From Eustoma russellianum (taxonomy: Eukaryota; Streptophyta; Magnoliopsida; Gentianales; Gentianaceae): 64,000 nucleotides of DNA. Position numbers and translations under genes: made by a program. The stretch covers positions 10,054,950-10,118,949 of the forward strand of contig AP025053.1 in NCBI GenBank assembly GCA_036186865.1. Direction: 5' to 3'. Below are positions 22,146 through 33,832 of the stretch, piece after piece (the first letter of the stretch is position 1; every line of letters starts with the position of its first letter). The notes under the pieces were generated by a model that ran no database searches, was not told the DNA's origin, and saw only the letters and a program-made list of their open reading frames with translations.

Positions 22146-23599
22146 TGTTAGGAAATCAACCGAGATCACTGCCAAACGTGCAGCGGAAAACAAAACTTGA
22201 TCTCCGATTTCCTACCAAGGATCCATGTTGTTCGTTTAATTCGACAAAAGAAATAAATAACTACCTCCGTAGATTCGAAGTCTGCAGATGGAAGAGGTGC
22301 GAAATCACAAACACCCTCTGTTGGTATCCACACGAACGCTTCCGCCCGGAGTGCTAGCTCTTCAAACGGCGCGGCTGAAGAACTCGTTTTTCACAAAAAC
22401 GATTCTAGGGTTTCTGTTGTTTTCGTGTGTATTTCGTATTTCGTATGTCTCTATGTACGAGATACATAGATATATATGTACGCATTTATGGATATTAAAA
22501 ACCGAGTCCTAATCGGTTTTTTGATGCCAATCAAAATCCATATCAGATATGGATTTTGTCAGGATATTCAAAATCCATATCAAATATGGATTCTCTCATT
22601 ATTATCTGACAGCATATATATATATCTATATACATATAACCACAAAAACGAAAATAATAATATTAATAATAATTAATATCCAATATTAATATTATTAATA
22701 TTAAAACGATAATAATAATAATTAATATCCAATATTAATATTATTAATATTATTAATCTCAGCCTTACGCATTCTTGTGTGTGACCCGATAGGCCCATAT
22801 TAATTGGCAGTTGATTAAATCTCTATTAAACCAACAAGTCGTAATTGGCCTCTAGCAAGGCATTACAACTACCCAATTAATACGAGTAAAGTCCAACTAG
22901 CCTAATAATAGTACATGCATTAATCCCTTTGTCACACGATATCTAGTTTGAACATAAGTCATGGTTAGCGTCATACTTATATAGTTCAAACATATGATTA
23001 CTCGATCTCTAAGTAGACTGATAAAACAAATGATATTGATCACACTATCAATTCATTTGAGCACGGCCATGCATTTCACAGTCTCACTAATCGAGGGGCC
23101 CAAAGATATCTCTCTCAAAAGAGAGGGACAAATTCTATCTTGATTGTTCAATATCCTCTACATAATTTCTATCACATTCAATCATGACCTTTATTATTAT
23201 CCAGTTACGGATAACGTTTGATCATGTCAAAATATAATAGTCCTTATGTTGGAAACTATGACAATCTCAAGTCAAAGGATTAAAACATGACTATCATGAG
23301 ATTTACTTATGACGCTAATCCATGTAGCAATCTCATGATGGATCTATCCAATACACTGTTCTCTAACAAGTATCTATGAGATTGATTCGTATCACCATAC
23401 ACATAATCATCTCATGATTATCAAATCAATACTCATACTGATCATAAATTATTTTATCTCCATAACAATAATGAATCAGGGACATATATCAAAATTGTGT
23501 AACATACTAACCAACAATAATGATAATAAAACCTCTTTTATTAATAATAAATGCATAACATAAATATCCAAATCATGGCCTAGGGCACATACACTAACA
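22146..23599 (-). repeat. 5' LTR of element G
   Basis: This is the full-length copy (1454 bases), ending CACTAACA before the target duplication AAAGA. It pairs with 14131-15586. Confidence 0.95.
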
Positions 23600-23604
23600 A
23601 AAGA

Positions 23605-23946
23605 ATATGACGATGATTTTGAATTAAAACCCATGTTGAATGATGATGATGGCACGTATGATACACATGATACACTAGAAATGCATGATTACTTAGAAAT
23701 ACATGAGAACGTAGAAATAATCAACCAAGTTGGCATAGAGATCACCTACACGATCTCATTATAGGTGATATCACTCACGGTGTGCGACCACATAGAAGAA
23801 TAAATGCGGATGAAATAAATCAATATCATGCCATGATATCCGAAATTGAACCTAAAAATGTGTTTGATGCTTTGAGTGATTCTTCTTGGATTGATGCTAT
23901 GCATGATGAACTTAATCAATTTGTAAGAAATGATGTATGAGATTTA
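23605..23946 (+). pseudogene. Integrase-RT linker of element F
   Basis: This resumes the F polyprotein after element G with acidic linker sequence (EYDDDFELKPMLNDDDGTYD) and then NALSDSSWIDAMHDELNQF-like RT leader wording at about 23865-23930. Stops and frame changes interrupt it, including TGA near 23938. Confidence 0.7.
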
Positions 23947-25005
23947 GTGTCACGACCACAAGATAAGACTATAATAGGCACTAAGTGGGTGTTTAGAAAT
24001 AAAATGAACGAAGAAGGAAAAGTTGTTAGAAACAAAGCTAGACTTGTAGCACAAGGATATAACCAAGAAGAAGGAATAGATTATGATGAGACATTTGCAC
24101 CCGTAGCACGCTTAGAAGCCATACGACTTTTACTTTCTATTTCTTGCATGAAAGATTTTAAACTTTACCAAATGGACTGGAAAAGAGCATTCTTAAATGG
24201 ATTTATACAAGAAGAAGTATACGTGAAATAACCACCCGGTTTTGAAGATTTGAAACACCCTGATAACGTGTACAAACTAAAGAAGGCACTATATGGTTTA
24301 AAGCAAGCACCTAGAGCATGGTATGATCGTTTTGCTACTTTTCTCTTAGAAAATGGTTTTAAAAGAGGCACTATAGATAGTACTCTATTTTTAAAACAAG
24401 AAAAATCGGATTTACTAATCATTCAAATCTATGTTGATGACATCATTTTTGGCTCCACCTCTCATAAACTTGTTAAAGATTTTGAAACTTGCATGAAATC
24501 CGAATTTGAAATGTCTATGGTTGGTGGCTTAAATTACTTTCTTGGCTTGCAGATTAAACAAATGGGTAAAGGTATACACACAAGCCAAGTTAAATATATA
24601 AATGATATGATTAAAAAGTTCAACTTTGAGAATTTAAAACCGTCCCCCACCCCTATGAGCGTCACCACTAAACTAGACAAAGATGAACATGGAAAGGACT
24701 TTGATAATGCTTTATATAGGTCTATGATTGGCTCTTTGCTCTATCTTACTGCTAGTAGACCTGATATCATGTTCAGTATATGTATGTGTGCACGTTTTCA
24801 AAGTCAACAAAAAGTATCTCATTATAATGCTGTGAAAAGAATATTTCGCTATATTAAGCACACACCCGCCTTAGGCATTTGGTATGATAAAGATTATGAA
24901 TTTAACTTGCATGCCTATACTGACGCCAATTATGGTGGATGTAAAATAGATAGGAAAAGCACTAGTGACACTTGTCAATTTATAGGAAATTCACTTATTT
25001 CATGA
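23947..25005 (+). pseudogene. Reverse transcriptase of element F, broken
   Basis: The RT starts GTKWVFRNKMNEEGKVVRNKARLVAQGYNQ and has QMDWKRAFLNG (family: QMDVK.AFLNG) up to a TAA near 24228. It resumes with KLKKALYGLKQAPRAW and IYVDDIIFGS (catalytic YVDD intact) through SLLYLTASRPDIMFSICMCARFQ and TDANYGGCKIDRKSTSDTC. A single TAA separates the pieces at 24231/24250. Otherwise the frame is well kept, so damage is recent. It reads like SIRE-type RT. Confidence 0.9.
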
Positions 25006-25373
25006 TTTTCTAAAAAGCAAGCAAGCGTAGCCTTATCCACCACTAAAGCTGAATACATGGCAACTAGTCTTTGTTGCACACAATTAGTATGGCTAAAACA
25101 TCTGACTTTGGAATTACAGTAAATAAGATTCCTATATATTGTGATAGTATGAGCACCATCAACTTATCTAAGAACCCGGTTCCACATTCTAAGGCAAAGC
25201 ATATAGAAGTTCGTTATCACTTCCTTCGTGGTCACGTAAATAATGGTGATATTGTTATAGATCACGTACGCACTAAGGCACAAGTAGCTGACATCTTCAC
25301 AAAAGCATTAAATCAGGCCACGTATGAAAATCTTCGATCTAAATTAGGCATGATTTCTGCTGATTTGATTTGA
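25006..25373 (+). pseudogene. RNase H of element F, broken
   Basis: After a TGA near 25003 the RNase H continues as KKQASVALSTTKAEYMA and ends as PIYCDSMSTINLSKNPVPHSKAKHIEVRYHFLRGHV and TKAQVADIFTKALNQ. The latter is the standard copia RNase H end. A frame change lies between the two parts (near 25110-25120). Confidence 0.87.
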
Positions 25374-25590
25374 TTGTCTTTCCATATTTACATGCATTTT
25401 CGATTGACTTTCCAAAATAAAGGGGGAGAGAATGCATGATTTAAGGGAGAGAGAGATTGATTGCACAAATCAAGGGGGAGAAAATTTGAATTTTGAAATT
25501 CAAAATTTGAATTTGTGCATGATTGAAGGGGAGCGATAAAATTTAAATCATGAACATAGGTTCTTTTGTAAATCATCAAAAGGGGGAGAT
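25374..25590 (+). other. 3' untranslated region and polypurine tract of element F
   Basis: About 200 bases with several GGGGGAGA-like purine runs (near 25423, 25473 and 25525) end in AAAAGGGGGAGAT (25579-25590) directly before the 3' LTR. No env-like ORF is present. Confidence 0.85.
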
Positions 25591-25957
25591 TGTAGAGAAA
25601 AAGGGGATTGAGTGATTACAAAATACATGATTTAAATAACGTGTAACACAGAAATGCATGACACGTTTTATGACTTGACACGTTTTTGCATGAAACCTGC
25701 CTTATATAGTTCATATATAATGTTGTCATACTAACGAGCCATGAAGCTTTAAAACTTACATCAAATGGCAAACATTTGTTGTGTTTGAACTATTTTCAGG
25801 TGCCACCATTAATGAACTAAACTAGTTCACTAAGTGAAGTACTTAGTTAAATGAACTAAGTAGTTCCTTAAATGGTGATATATTTAGAGAAGGCACAAAT
25901 GCAACAAATTGAAGAACGGAAAGTCTTCTTCCCTCTCCTTTATCACACGCCTTTAAC

Positions 25958-26016
<59 letters not shown>

Positions 26017-28676
26017 GATTTGTTTTAAAAGGCACTACACACATATATTCCAACGTACTACCGACACATTATATATTTTACGAACGTACGTTAACGTCAC
26101 ACCACTATATTTACCTCATATTTATGAGTATATTCAGGTCTTATATCATATGATATAAGTCACGGTGACGAAAAAATTATTACGACACGTTAAAAGGTTC
26201 TAAACCAAAAATTGTCGTATCAGGTGAATACGGAAACTTCGCCAACGTGTCACGTACTTGCCAAATATAGATGGCCAGCCCGTACACTTCAAAAATGGCC
26301 ACAAATTTTGTGGCTTACATGGTATATACATCCATAAAATTATTCCATGTTAGCACACACAAATCACTCCAAATTAAGGCCAAATTGTGGAGATTACAAA
26401 TTCAATTATTGTCACATGTAGGAGCCACTTTAAATCATCCATGAGTGCTGAATATTAAAGTTTAATTTATGTATATTATGTGTAACATAATATATATAAC
26501 ATGTGCAAAAAGTTGGAATTTAATCGGAGAAAAATCGGGTAATCGACAAATGTCGAAAATTCGGTTTTCTACGAACACGACACATGGAACATTTTTGGCA
26601 TGACATATAACATGTATCTAGACACTTTTTACATACTCTATACATTCTAAAGTTTTCTAGAAAAATCAATTAAGGGCTGATTGGAATATACCATATGTGT
26701 ATAATTATTGTGCACTATTTTACAAAGTTGGCAAAAATAAAATTCAGCACATACACAAGCTACATCACACGCCTAGTACAGCTTGTTGGAGCATATGTGG
26801 AGCTTTGTCGGCATCTTTATTGGCCAAGAATGAAGCATACAAAGTTGGTGACATAAAGAAAGGAGCTACACAAGGTAACATTTCAAACTATGTCACATTT
26901 GTAACACATGCTGAAAATTTCAGCATGTGTGCATTAGAGTGGCCGAATTTTTGAGATAAATTGTGCCACATTTACTTCTTTGAATTAAATAGATTAAATG
27001 AAAGATAAAATGGCAATGTTCTAAAGATGTTATGGAAATAATGAAGTGATATTTTTAAACATCACACATGCTGAAAATTTCAGCATGTGTGTAATGCATA
27101 TGGCCGATTTTATGGCCTCTATGATGACAAATTTGATTTCCAAATTAGTAGAGATTTTTATGTACTAAATGATGATTGATTTCTTCTTTATTTTCAAGGA
27201 ATTAATCTAATGCAAACATGACAACAATTTGAATAAGTCTTGAAAGAGCACATGCTGAAAATTTCAGCATGTGGAGAATCAAGGTGGCCGAATTCTTGGA
27301 AGGAAAATGGAGAAAATTTGTCTTGCAAATTATGTGGAATTATTATGTGACTCATGACAACATTTTTATGGCTAATTGGCACATGTTTTAAGCAATATTT
27401 TTCAGATTTATCTAGTCATCAAATGATGGCAACTTTCATCCAATCAATGAGTGCCAAGTAAGCAAATGCTTAATGATCATCCAATGAGGAGTTGCCAAGT
27501 AAGCAAGTGGATGTCACAATGATGCAAGATACTCTTCCAAGGACTTAGAAGATTATTTCCAAGGAGAAGAAAGAAGGTATAGGGGGCGGCCATTGTGGAT
27601 AAAAAGGAAAGAAGAGAGCAAACAAAAGGCAAGACAAGTCTTGCAAATTCAAGTGCTCAAAAACGCTTTCATCTCCTTCTCCTTCTACACTTCTTTCTTT
27701 CTTCTCTCTTAATTCCTATCGTATTCATATTCATACATCTTGAATAGGCTTCATCTATACCACCATATATTCTATATTGTTGTAAAATAATGATCAAGGT
27801 GTGATCAATCTTGCATCCGCTAGGTGATGGTGTTCGTGATCGTTGTAATCACTTACAAGGTTTGTAAAGGGTTGGAGTTGGTGTGTAACTCCATCATCCC
27901 TGTGTGGTAAGGTGTTATTTGTGTTTTGTGATTAGTGATGACCGAGGAAGGTGTCCTTGAAGACTAGAGTAGGTTGATTTAACCAAACCAGTATAACATT
28001 CCTTGTGTTCTTTAGTTTTCAGCACCTACTTTCAGTTTCCATCACAGTACATCATTTTTATCATGTTATTAAAAATAGTAAACAAACTTCAAAAATCACG
28101 AAACTTTCAGAAAACATAGCCACGCGTCTTAAGGTTCTTTTGGCACAAGTTTCAACCCTTTTGAACAAGTATAAATCATCCAAACATCAAAAGTTCTGAG
28201 ACTAGTGCAGTCTAATTTTCAGGCTTGCAAAGGTTGAGACTTTGAACGTATTTGACTATTTTCCCAAAAGAATTTTTCAAAACTGTTTCTATCCAATTAA
28301 ATACAGAAAATAAGGGATTAGTCATTAAGTTCTCAGAGCATTTGGAGTCACGGTTTAATTGGAATTAATTTTTTAAATCAGACTACTGTTTCTGGCAGAT
28401 TTGCGCAATCTGACCACCAACAATTTTCAAAGGGGTTAAAAGTTGAATTTTAATCTGAAATTTTTAGGAGATACTCAAAACATCTAAGACTAAGATCTCT
28501 CCAAATTTCAGAATTTTTGAAGACCTGTAACCTAGTTTTCAAAACGTTTTAAAACAGGTCCTGAAAACAGAAACTGTTTGCAGAAGTTGGGTTTTTGGTC
28601 TAAAACAATTTTAAAAACCACATTTTCCGCACATACTATTCAACCCCCCTTCTAGTGGTGCCTTGCAAATCCTACA
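25591..28676 (+). repeat. 3' LTR of element F
   Basis: It is 3086 bases and matches 9470-12576. Its palindromes lie at 26904-26930, 27063-27091 and 27249-27273. The microsatellite is a pure TA run at 25959-26013. It ends CCTACA before the GTAAC duplication. Confidence 0.95.
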
Positions 28677-29679
28677 GTAACCTGATTTCCTGTGGAGATA
28701 TCATATATATCTCCTCATGAGGATCTCCATGTAAAAAGGCATTGTTTACATCCAATTGATGAATATGCCACCCATATCTTGCAACCATTGCCAGCAACAT
28801 TCTGACTGTAGCCATCTTTGCGAATGGTGAGAATGTGTCCTGGTAATCCACTCCATATTGTTCAGTGAAACCCTTAGCCACAAGCCTTGATTTATATCCC
28901 TCTACTGACCCATCAGCTTTGCGTTTTATCTTATACATCCATTTACATCCAATGGTTTTCTTGCCATGAGGCAATCGAACCAGCTTCCAAGTGTTATTAC
29001 CTCCAAGGCTGTAATCTCTCTCTCCATGGTCAGCTGCCACTCAGGATCACCTGACACCTCTGCATAAGAATTAGGTTCTGTGTGTGCTAATGTTCAATGC
29101 ATAAGTTATGTACTTAGGTGCCAGAAGTTCAAAAGTTAAATGCTTGTCTAAGGAATGAGGAGTGGTGTGAGTTTTGGCTGTAGGCTCTGGATGTTTTCAA
29201 AAGTGGACATTTGAAGACAGTGAGGCTTGATTGCAGTAATATTGTTCCAGGTATGATGGTGGTTTTCTAGTATGTTGAGGTCTAAAAAGAGTTAAAGGTA
29301 TGTTGATGGAAGAAATAACAATGTTTGCTAAAGGAAAGGGCATGCCATGTGAAGGTACAGGTACAGTGTGATTATTAGGACTGTTAGGATTATGACTAGA
29401 GATGTTGTGTAGTGTCTTGGCATGTTCGGATGGCGATGGAGACTCAAAGCCATCAGCTGAATCGTTTTTGGGAGAGGTACATGTGCAGTAATAGAATGAT
29501 GAATATTATCACTGGACTGTGGGTCAATGGTATGTTGAGGTACAATGGTATGTTGATGTACATATACAAGTGAAAAGTAAGAATGTACCCCCTCAGCTGG
29601 ATGACCAGATGAATAGATATTGTTTGGAGCATGGCAAGGTGCAGGTTCTGGTTGGGTGGAATGCAATGGGCGGGTGTGA
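28677..29679 (-). pseudogene. Copia RT N-terminal half and linker (element A)
   Basis: The minus strand at 28682-29040 reads NNTWKLVRLPHGKKTIGCKWMYKIKRKADGS, KSRLVAKGFTEQYGVDYQDTFSPFAKMATVRMLLA and HQLDVNNAFLHGDPHEEIYM, the first RT motifs of copia. The frame runs into the F insertion point; the second half is at 8342-9464. The 29041-29679 part is the low-complexity linker between integrase and RT, with stops. Confidence 0.87.
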
Positions 29680-30460
29680 TCAGGTATGGAGTATGATTGG
29701 CTGAAAGGAAAAAGCGTGCTCATGGAATTGAACATCTCTGGTTATGAACACATCCAAGGTTTTAAGATCCTGAATAATATACCCCTTTGTATTATACGAA
29801 AGGCCCAAGAAAATACATCTTCTATCTCTAGGACTGAATTTGTCTTTGCCTGGGAGAATGTTAGTGGCATAAGTCAGGCACCCAAATATTCTGAGGTTTG
29901 AGTATGTAGGAGTTTTCTGATAAAGTTGGTCAAAGGAAGTGTGATGGTGAAGAATAGGAGAGGGGGTGATGTTGATTAGGTATGCAGCATGCTGCACAGA
30001 AAATCTCCAGTATACAATAGGCATATTACATTGGAACATCAGGGGCCTAGCAACTGACAGAAGGTGTTGACGCTTTGTTTCAACAATTCCATTCTGTTGG
30101 GGGGGTATATGTACAACTAGTTTGATGCTGAATGCCCTTTCTACAAAGTATGAATTCATTTTGAACTCAGACCCATTATTAATCCTTATGGCCTTAACAG
30201 ATTTATTAAATTGCATAGATACAAAAACGCAGAAACTCTAAATGATATTTCTCACTTCAGATTTTGCTTTCAGTAGATAGATCTACTATGGTAAGAAAAT
30301 ATTTCTAATTGTACAAATTTGGGTGTTTATAAGGACCCCATATGTCCATATGAACAAGGTCACAAGTAAAAAAGAGTTACAGAAGTTGAAATTGGAAAAG
30401 GTAGTCTCCTTTGCTATGCCAATGAGCATACACTACAAGTGCTCTCATCCTCTGATACAG
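29680..30460 (-). pseudogene. Integrase of element A, broken
   Basis: The open piece at 29680-30216 begins FNKSVKAIRINNGSEFKM, where copia has a catalytic Asp (DNG); here it is Asn. NGIVETKRQHLLSVARPLMFQ keeps the catalytic Glu. FSPRDRRCIFLGLSYNTKGY is the usual integrase C-terminal block. Sequence from 30216 to 30460 holds the start of the core with stops. The Asp to Asn change and the frame breaks predict loss of activity. Confidence 0.82.
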
Positions 30461-30464
30461 TCAC

Positions 30465-31184
30465 TTAAGAGTCAATCTTATGTATTTCAAACATCCTGGA
30501 GACTACATGGTGACCTAGTCTTGAACGCCAAAGGGCAGGAGTGGAAGAAAAGGTTGAACAAGAATTAACACTAATGGCAGGGAAAGAGTCTTTATCATGG
30601 CATGGCTGAGATGGTCCAGGAAAATGATAAAGGTCTTGATTTGCTTTAGCTAAACCAATCCTCTTCTGGGTCACATGATCCTAAAGAATACATGTATTTG
30701 AATGAAAATATACATCAATTTCACCAGAATGTGTCAGCTTGCTTAATGACAGCAAATTGAATGTAAAGGAGGGTACATGTAAAACATCATTAAGTGTGAT
30801 GTGTGTACTGACTCTCACAGTGCCTATGTGAGCAACTGTGGCACAATGCTTATTGGGTAATTTTACTGACATGGAGGTTACTAGATGATAGGATTCAAAG
30901 AATGAAAGAGAAAAGCAAATATGGTCAGTAGCACCTGAGTCAAGAACCCATACAGTTGAAGATTTTCATAACACATTACCTTTCTCCTTACCACAAACCT
31001 TGGTGAACTAAGCAAACATCAGTGCGTGATGCTCTCTTGGGCTTCCTGTCTCCCCTCGATTGCTCATAGACTTCTCTATATAATCCTGCAACATATTCAG
31101 TAGCTGAGTATACTGATCATGTGTAAGGCTGGGGCCTGCCTGTGGTACTGAACCAACAACATTCTCACTGCTCACATCATTCAT
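30465..31184 (-). pseudogene. Protease and GAG-pre-integrase of element A, broken
   Basis: Minus-strand fragments read VSTHITLNDVLHVPSFTFNLLSLSKL (30681-30872), the stretch after the copia protease active site. ALWRSRLGHHVVSRM (30465-30674) is the GAG-pre-integrase motif. The active-site region (WVLDSGA type) lies around 30920-30960. Frames differ between parts. Confidence 0.72.
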
Positions 31185-32182
31185 CTAACCATCATCATAT
31201 TCACTCCTTTCAATAATACCAAACTCCAGTTCACCTGTCCCTTCATTACTGACACAATTAACTTGATTTCTTGGCTTGTACCCAATAGGGTAACCATACT
31301 TCTTGTAACCTGTCAACAGTGTGTCCAGACATATTAAAGTGTGTGCACAACAGTATCTTGACATTTCCCTGCCCATACTTCTTGTAACCTTTACCAGAAG
31401 GCTTGTGCCATCCGAGACCTACTCCTCCACCACTTCCAGGTCTAGGCACATAACCACTGCCTCTACCACTATTGTTAACATTCATGACAAGAGTAGGATT
31501 ATTGACAAATTGGTTCTGTGTGCCCGAATAGTTCAATTTTTGTTCAACTTTCACAGCCATGGAGAATGTAGTTTTGAGATCGGGTAAAGGAACAGATAGT
31601 AAAACTTGTGATTTCACAGGTTCAAATTCATCATTAAGCCCCTTGATGAACTTGATGACATAGTCTTCCTGGACAAACTTATTAATCTGGCTAGTTATAT
31701 TGCAAGTACACATATTACAAGTACAACTTGGTACTGATCTAAGTACCATAAGTTTTTTCCACACAACCTTCAACTTAGTGTAATACTCAGTCACAAATGA
31801 CTCACCTTGGTTTATGTCATAAAACTGCTCTTATCAGATAGTCTAAAAGCATCAGCGTTCCGTACCTATGCTCAATGTCATTCCAGATGTCAATCACATT
31901 ATCAAACCACATCACTCTCTGTCCAATTGAAGGAATAACAGGGTTAACAATCCACGATGCTACCATATTATTCGCCTTACTCCATGTTGTGTATCTCCGA
32001 CTTCCTTCTGCAGGCTTAACAACTGCTGCAATAATAAAGCCTACTTTGTTCTTCGACTCCAAGGCTCTCCTAAACATTCTATTCCATCCAGGGTAGTTAT
32101 TTCCATCCATTAGAGGTTGTACAAGGGCAAGTGAGGGATTATCACTTGGATGAATGTACAGAGGATCCTCAGATGGATCCAT
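31185..32182 (-). pseudogene. Copia gag of element A, broken
   Basis: The start ATG at 32180-32182 gives MDPSEDPLYIHPSDNPSLALVQPLMDGNNYPGWNRMFRRAL, the Retrotran_gag_3-type N terminus. After a frame change near 31810 the second part reads KFIKGLNDEFEPVKSQVL, then glycine-rich linker, then a damaged zinc knuckle (CTHFNMSGHTVD with two Cys lost or shifted). The knuckle's last part (YKKYGYPIGYKPR) is found in another frame at 31185-31376. This was the capsid gene of a roughly 6-kb copia. Confidence 0.83.
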
Positions 32183-32273
32183 ATTTGCTGCGACAATAGG
32201 ACTGTTTGAAGGCTAGGATAGTGCGCATCATAAGTCATGAATGTGCCAAAATTCATTCGCAATTAATATGAAC

Positions 32274-32285
32274 GTTCTGATACCA
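32274..32285 (-). other. Primer-binding site of element A
   Basis: The minus strand reads TGGTATCAGAAC directly at the 5' LTR end, matching the initiator tRNA-Met 3' end at least in the first ten bases. Confidence 0.88.
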
Positions 32286-32887
32286 TGAAGAAAACTGCAA
32301 ATTACAGATTCTGCAATTCTAATTCGTGAATTGCAAACAAGAACTAGCTAACCAACAAGAGCAACGAATTCAAGCTTTAACTTGAATCAAGTCCGATAAT
32401 TTGAAATAGAGGAATAACGAATGAATAACCAACTAGAAGACAGAGAGAGAGAGAGTAGAGAGAGAATCAGAGGAAGTTGGCAACCGAAATTCTCATTCCA
32501 GAAGTTGTTGCAAACCGTCGAACACCTGAGTACGTAAAGGAATAGGAGTATTCAAATAACCGCCAGTTGTGAGTTTACAAGAATAACCCTGCATCTAATT
32601 ACTCATCTACTAACTAAAAAGGGCATAACAGTTTTTCACACTATTTAAAATGCTCCCGCCTTAACTCCTTCTTCTTCAGCTTCTTTCCATTTGCCGCACA
32701 ATTTTCCACCTACTGCACCATCCATCAGTCCTCCTCTATTCCATGATTTTGGGTGCTCTATTTTACTTCTTTCGATGATTAAGGCTCTTCTCTCATTGGT
32801 GAAGCTGAATTTCCCTTCTCTCTGTCATCTGTGTCATCATCATCATCACACGACCCATTAGCCTCAGAACCTCCTACACTTTTAACA
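32286..32887 (-). repeat. 5' LTR of element A
   Basis: It is 602 bases, TGAAGAAAACTGC...TTTTAACA, paired with 7730-8325. A GAGA repeat near 32440 and a CATCATCAT run near 32835 are shared with the other copy. Confidence 0.92.
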
Positions 32888-33832
32888 GATTTGGTTTTTG
32901 TATTGTCTTTTTTTAATCTTTCCTTCTCTTTAAATGAACACCACCTGTTGGATGCTTAACAAATCTGTTTCTCTCTCTCTTTCTTATTTCCTTCTTTTCC
33001 TACTTCAACAGCTTCTTCTTCTTTTATCTCGATTCCAACTCCTACTTTCTTTTTCTTTCTTTTCATTATCAATTTTTTCTTCCTTAATTCAAATCAACTA
33101 CAATTAATTCAACCTGATGTACCAGCCGTCATTCGCCTCTTGACCATCCTCAACACTGCCGCCTTATTCAGTACTAATCCAAACAACAATTTTTTATATA
33201 ACCAAAACAGGTTATTTAAATAAATTCTATTTAGATAATTCAGAATAACTCAACTAAAATAAAATGATGAGTAACTACCTCTTGTAATGTTCAAAATGGT
33301 ACTCCATGGAAAATTGCTGTCTCCCTCTTTTTTCATTTTTACTTTAGGCATATTTCGGACTTTGGTCTTGAGGATTCCATCCATATTTATGAAGAATCCT
33401 CTGCTAGGTTTCGTATTATTATTTTTATGGGAATTTTCTTTTCTGACCTTTATCAATTTTGAAATCTATTTCATTTTGTCTTGGTAGTCAGCTCTGCTAC
33501 TTTTTGATTCTACATGTTCCCGTAACTTTTCTTTCCCCTACAAGTCTTATTATCCTAATACTTGTAGAATGCATACTGAAAAGTCCAACACGACTATAAA
33601 AGCTTGGCCATGTTTTATGTAGGAAAATTTTCTGATCATCTAATCAGAAAATCATTTAAAATAATGTAGAGATACTATCTCTTTTCTTTTGATATTATTT
33701 ATTCTTTTTCAAAAAAAAATTACCAGGGCAAATGTTTTATAAAGATGACAATTTAAATGTAACATGATGAATGTACACCATACCCTATCCTTTCGAATAA
33801 AATAAATCGGTGGATGAGAAAGTCTACAAATT
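32888..33832. other. Unassigned AT-rich and pyrimidine-rich stretch
   Basis: I see no gene, LTR edge or protein motif. The first 60 bases resemble 7640-7700 on the other side of element A (TAATCTTTC..TTCTCTTTA..TGAACA). A 10-base-arm hairpin (ATTTTCTGAT/ATCAGAAAAT) lies at 33627-33652. It could be remaining host DNA. Confidence 0.5.

Larger units (their letters stand above)
14131..23599 (-). mobile_element. Angela/TAR-like copia retrotransposon G, nearly intact
   Basis: It is flanked by a perfect 5-base target duplication AAAGA (14126-14130 and 23600-23604). LTR ends are TGTTAGG...CACTAACA (plus-strand reading). LTRs lie at 14131-15586 and 22146-23599, with primer site, 1.8-kb leader, gag-pol and polypurine tract between them on the minus strand. 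The gag start (KECGTNFVDWFRNLRIVLKQEKKSYVLD) resembles the Angela/TAR group. True length is about 8.7 kb once the duplicated segment beside the N gap is removed. Near-identical LTRs and an almost open gag-pol make it the youngest element of the T-A-F-G stack. Confidence 0.93.
9470..28676 (+). mobile_element. SIRE-like copia retrotransposon F with 3.1-kb LTRs, containing nested element G
   Basis: Both ends are exact: TGTAGAGAAAAAGG at the left, CCTACA at the right, and a perfect 5-base target duplication GTAAC (9465-9469 and 28677-28681). LTRs lie at 9470-12576 and 25591-28676, with primer site, protease, integrase, RT, RNase H and polypurine tract in copia order on the plus strand. RT wording (KKALYGLKQAPRAWYDR, FGSTSHKL) and the AAAGGGGGAGAT polypurine tract resemble the SIRE lineage. 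No env-like ORF is present between RNase H and the 3' LTR. Most of gag is missing, and element G interrupts the stretch after the integrase core. The LTRs are unusually long for copia. Confidence 0.92.
7730..32887 (-). mobile_element. Ty1/copia retrotransposon A, split by nested elements F and G
   Basis: The LTRs at 7730-8325 and 32286-32887 start and end TG...CA. They bracket primer site, gag, protease, integrase, RT and RNase H in copia order on the minus strand. The flanks AATTT (7725-7729) and GATTT (32888-32892) are an imperfect 5-base target duplication. Without the 19.2-kb insertion the element is about 5.95 kb. The RT gene is cut at 9469/28677 by element F; the two halves continue each other. 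Many frameshifts show it is older than F and G. Confidence 0.92.

Noticed and set aside
21376..22512. Repeated 74-75-codon open frames at 14100, 21376 and 22130 considered as a small gene family
   Set aside because: They are the same LTR segment of element G read three times, one of them the assembly duplicate.
29328..29735. 135-codon minus-strand frame rich in His, Pro and Ser considered as a separate gene
   Set aside because: It lies between integrase and RT of element A, where the variable polyprotein linker is expected.
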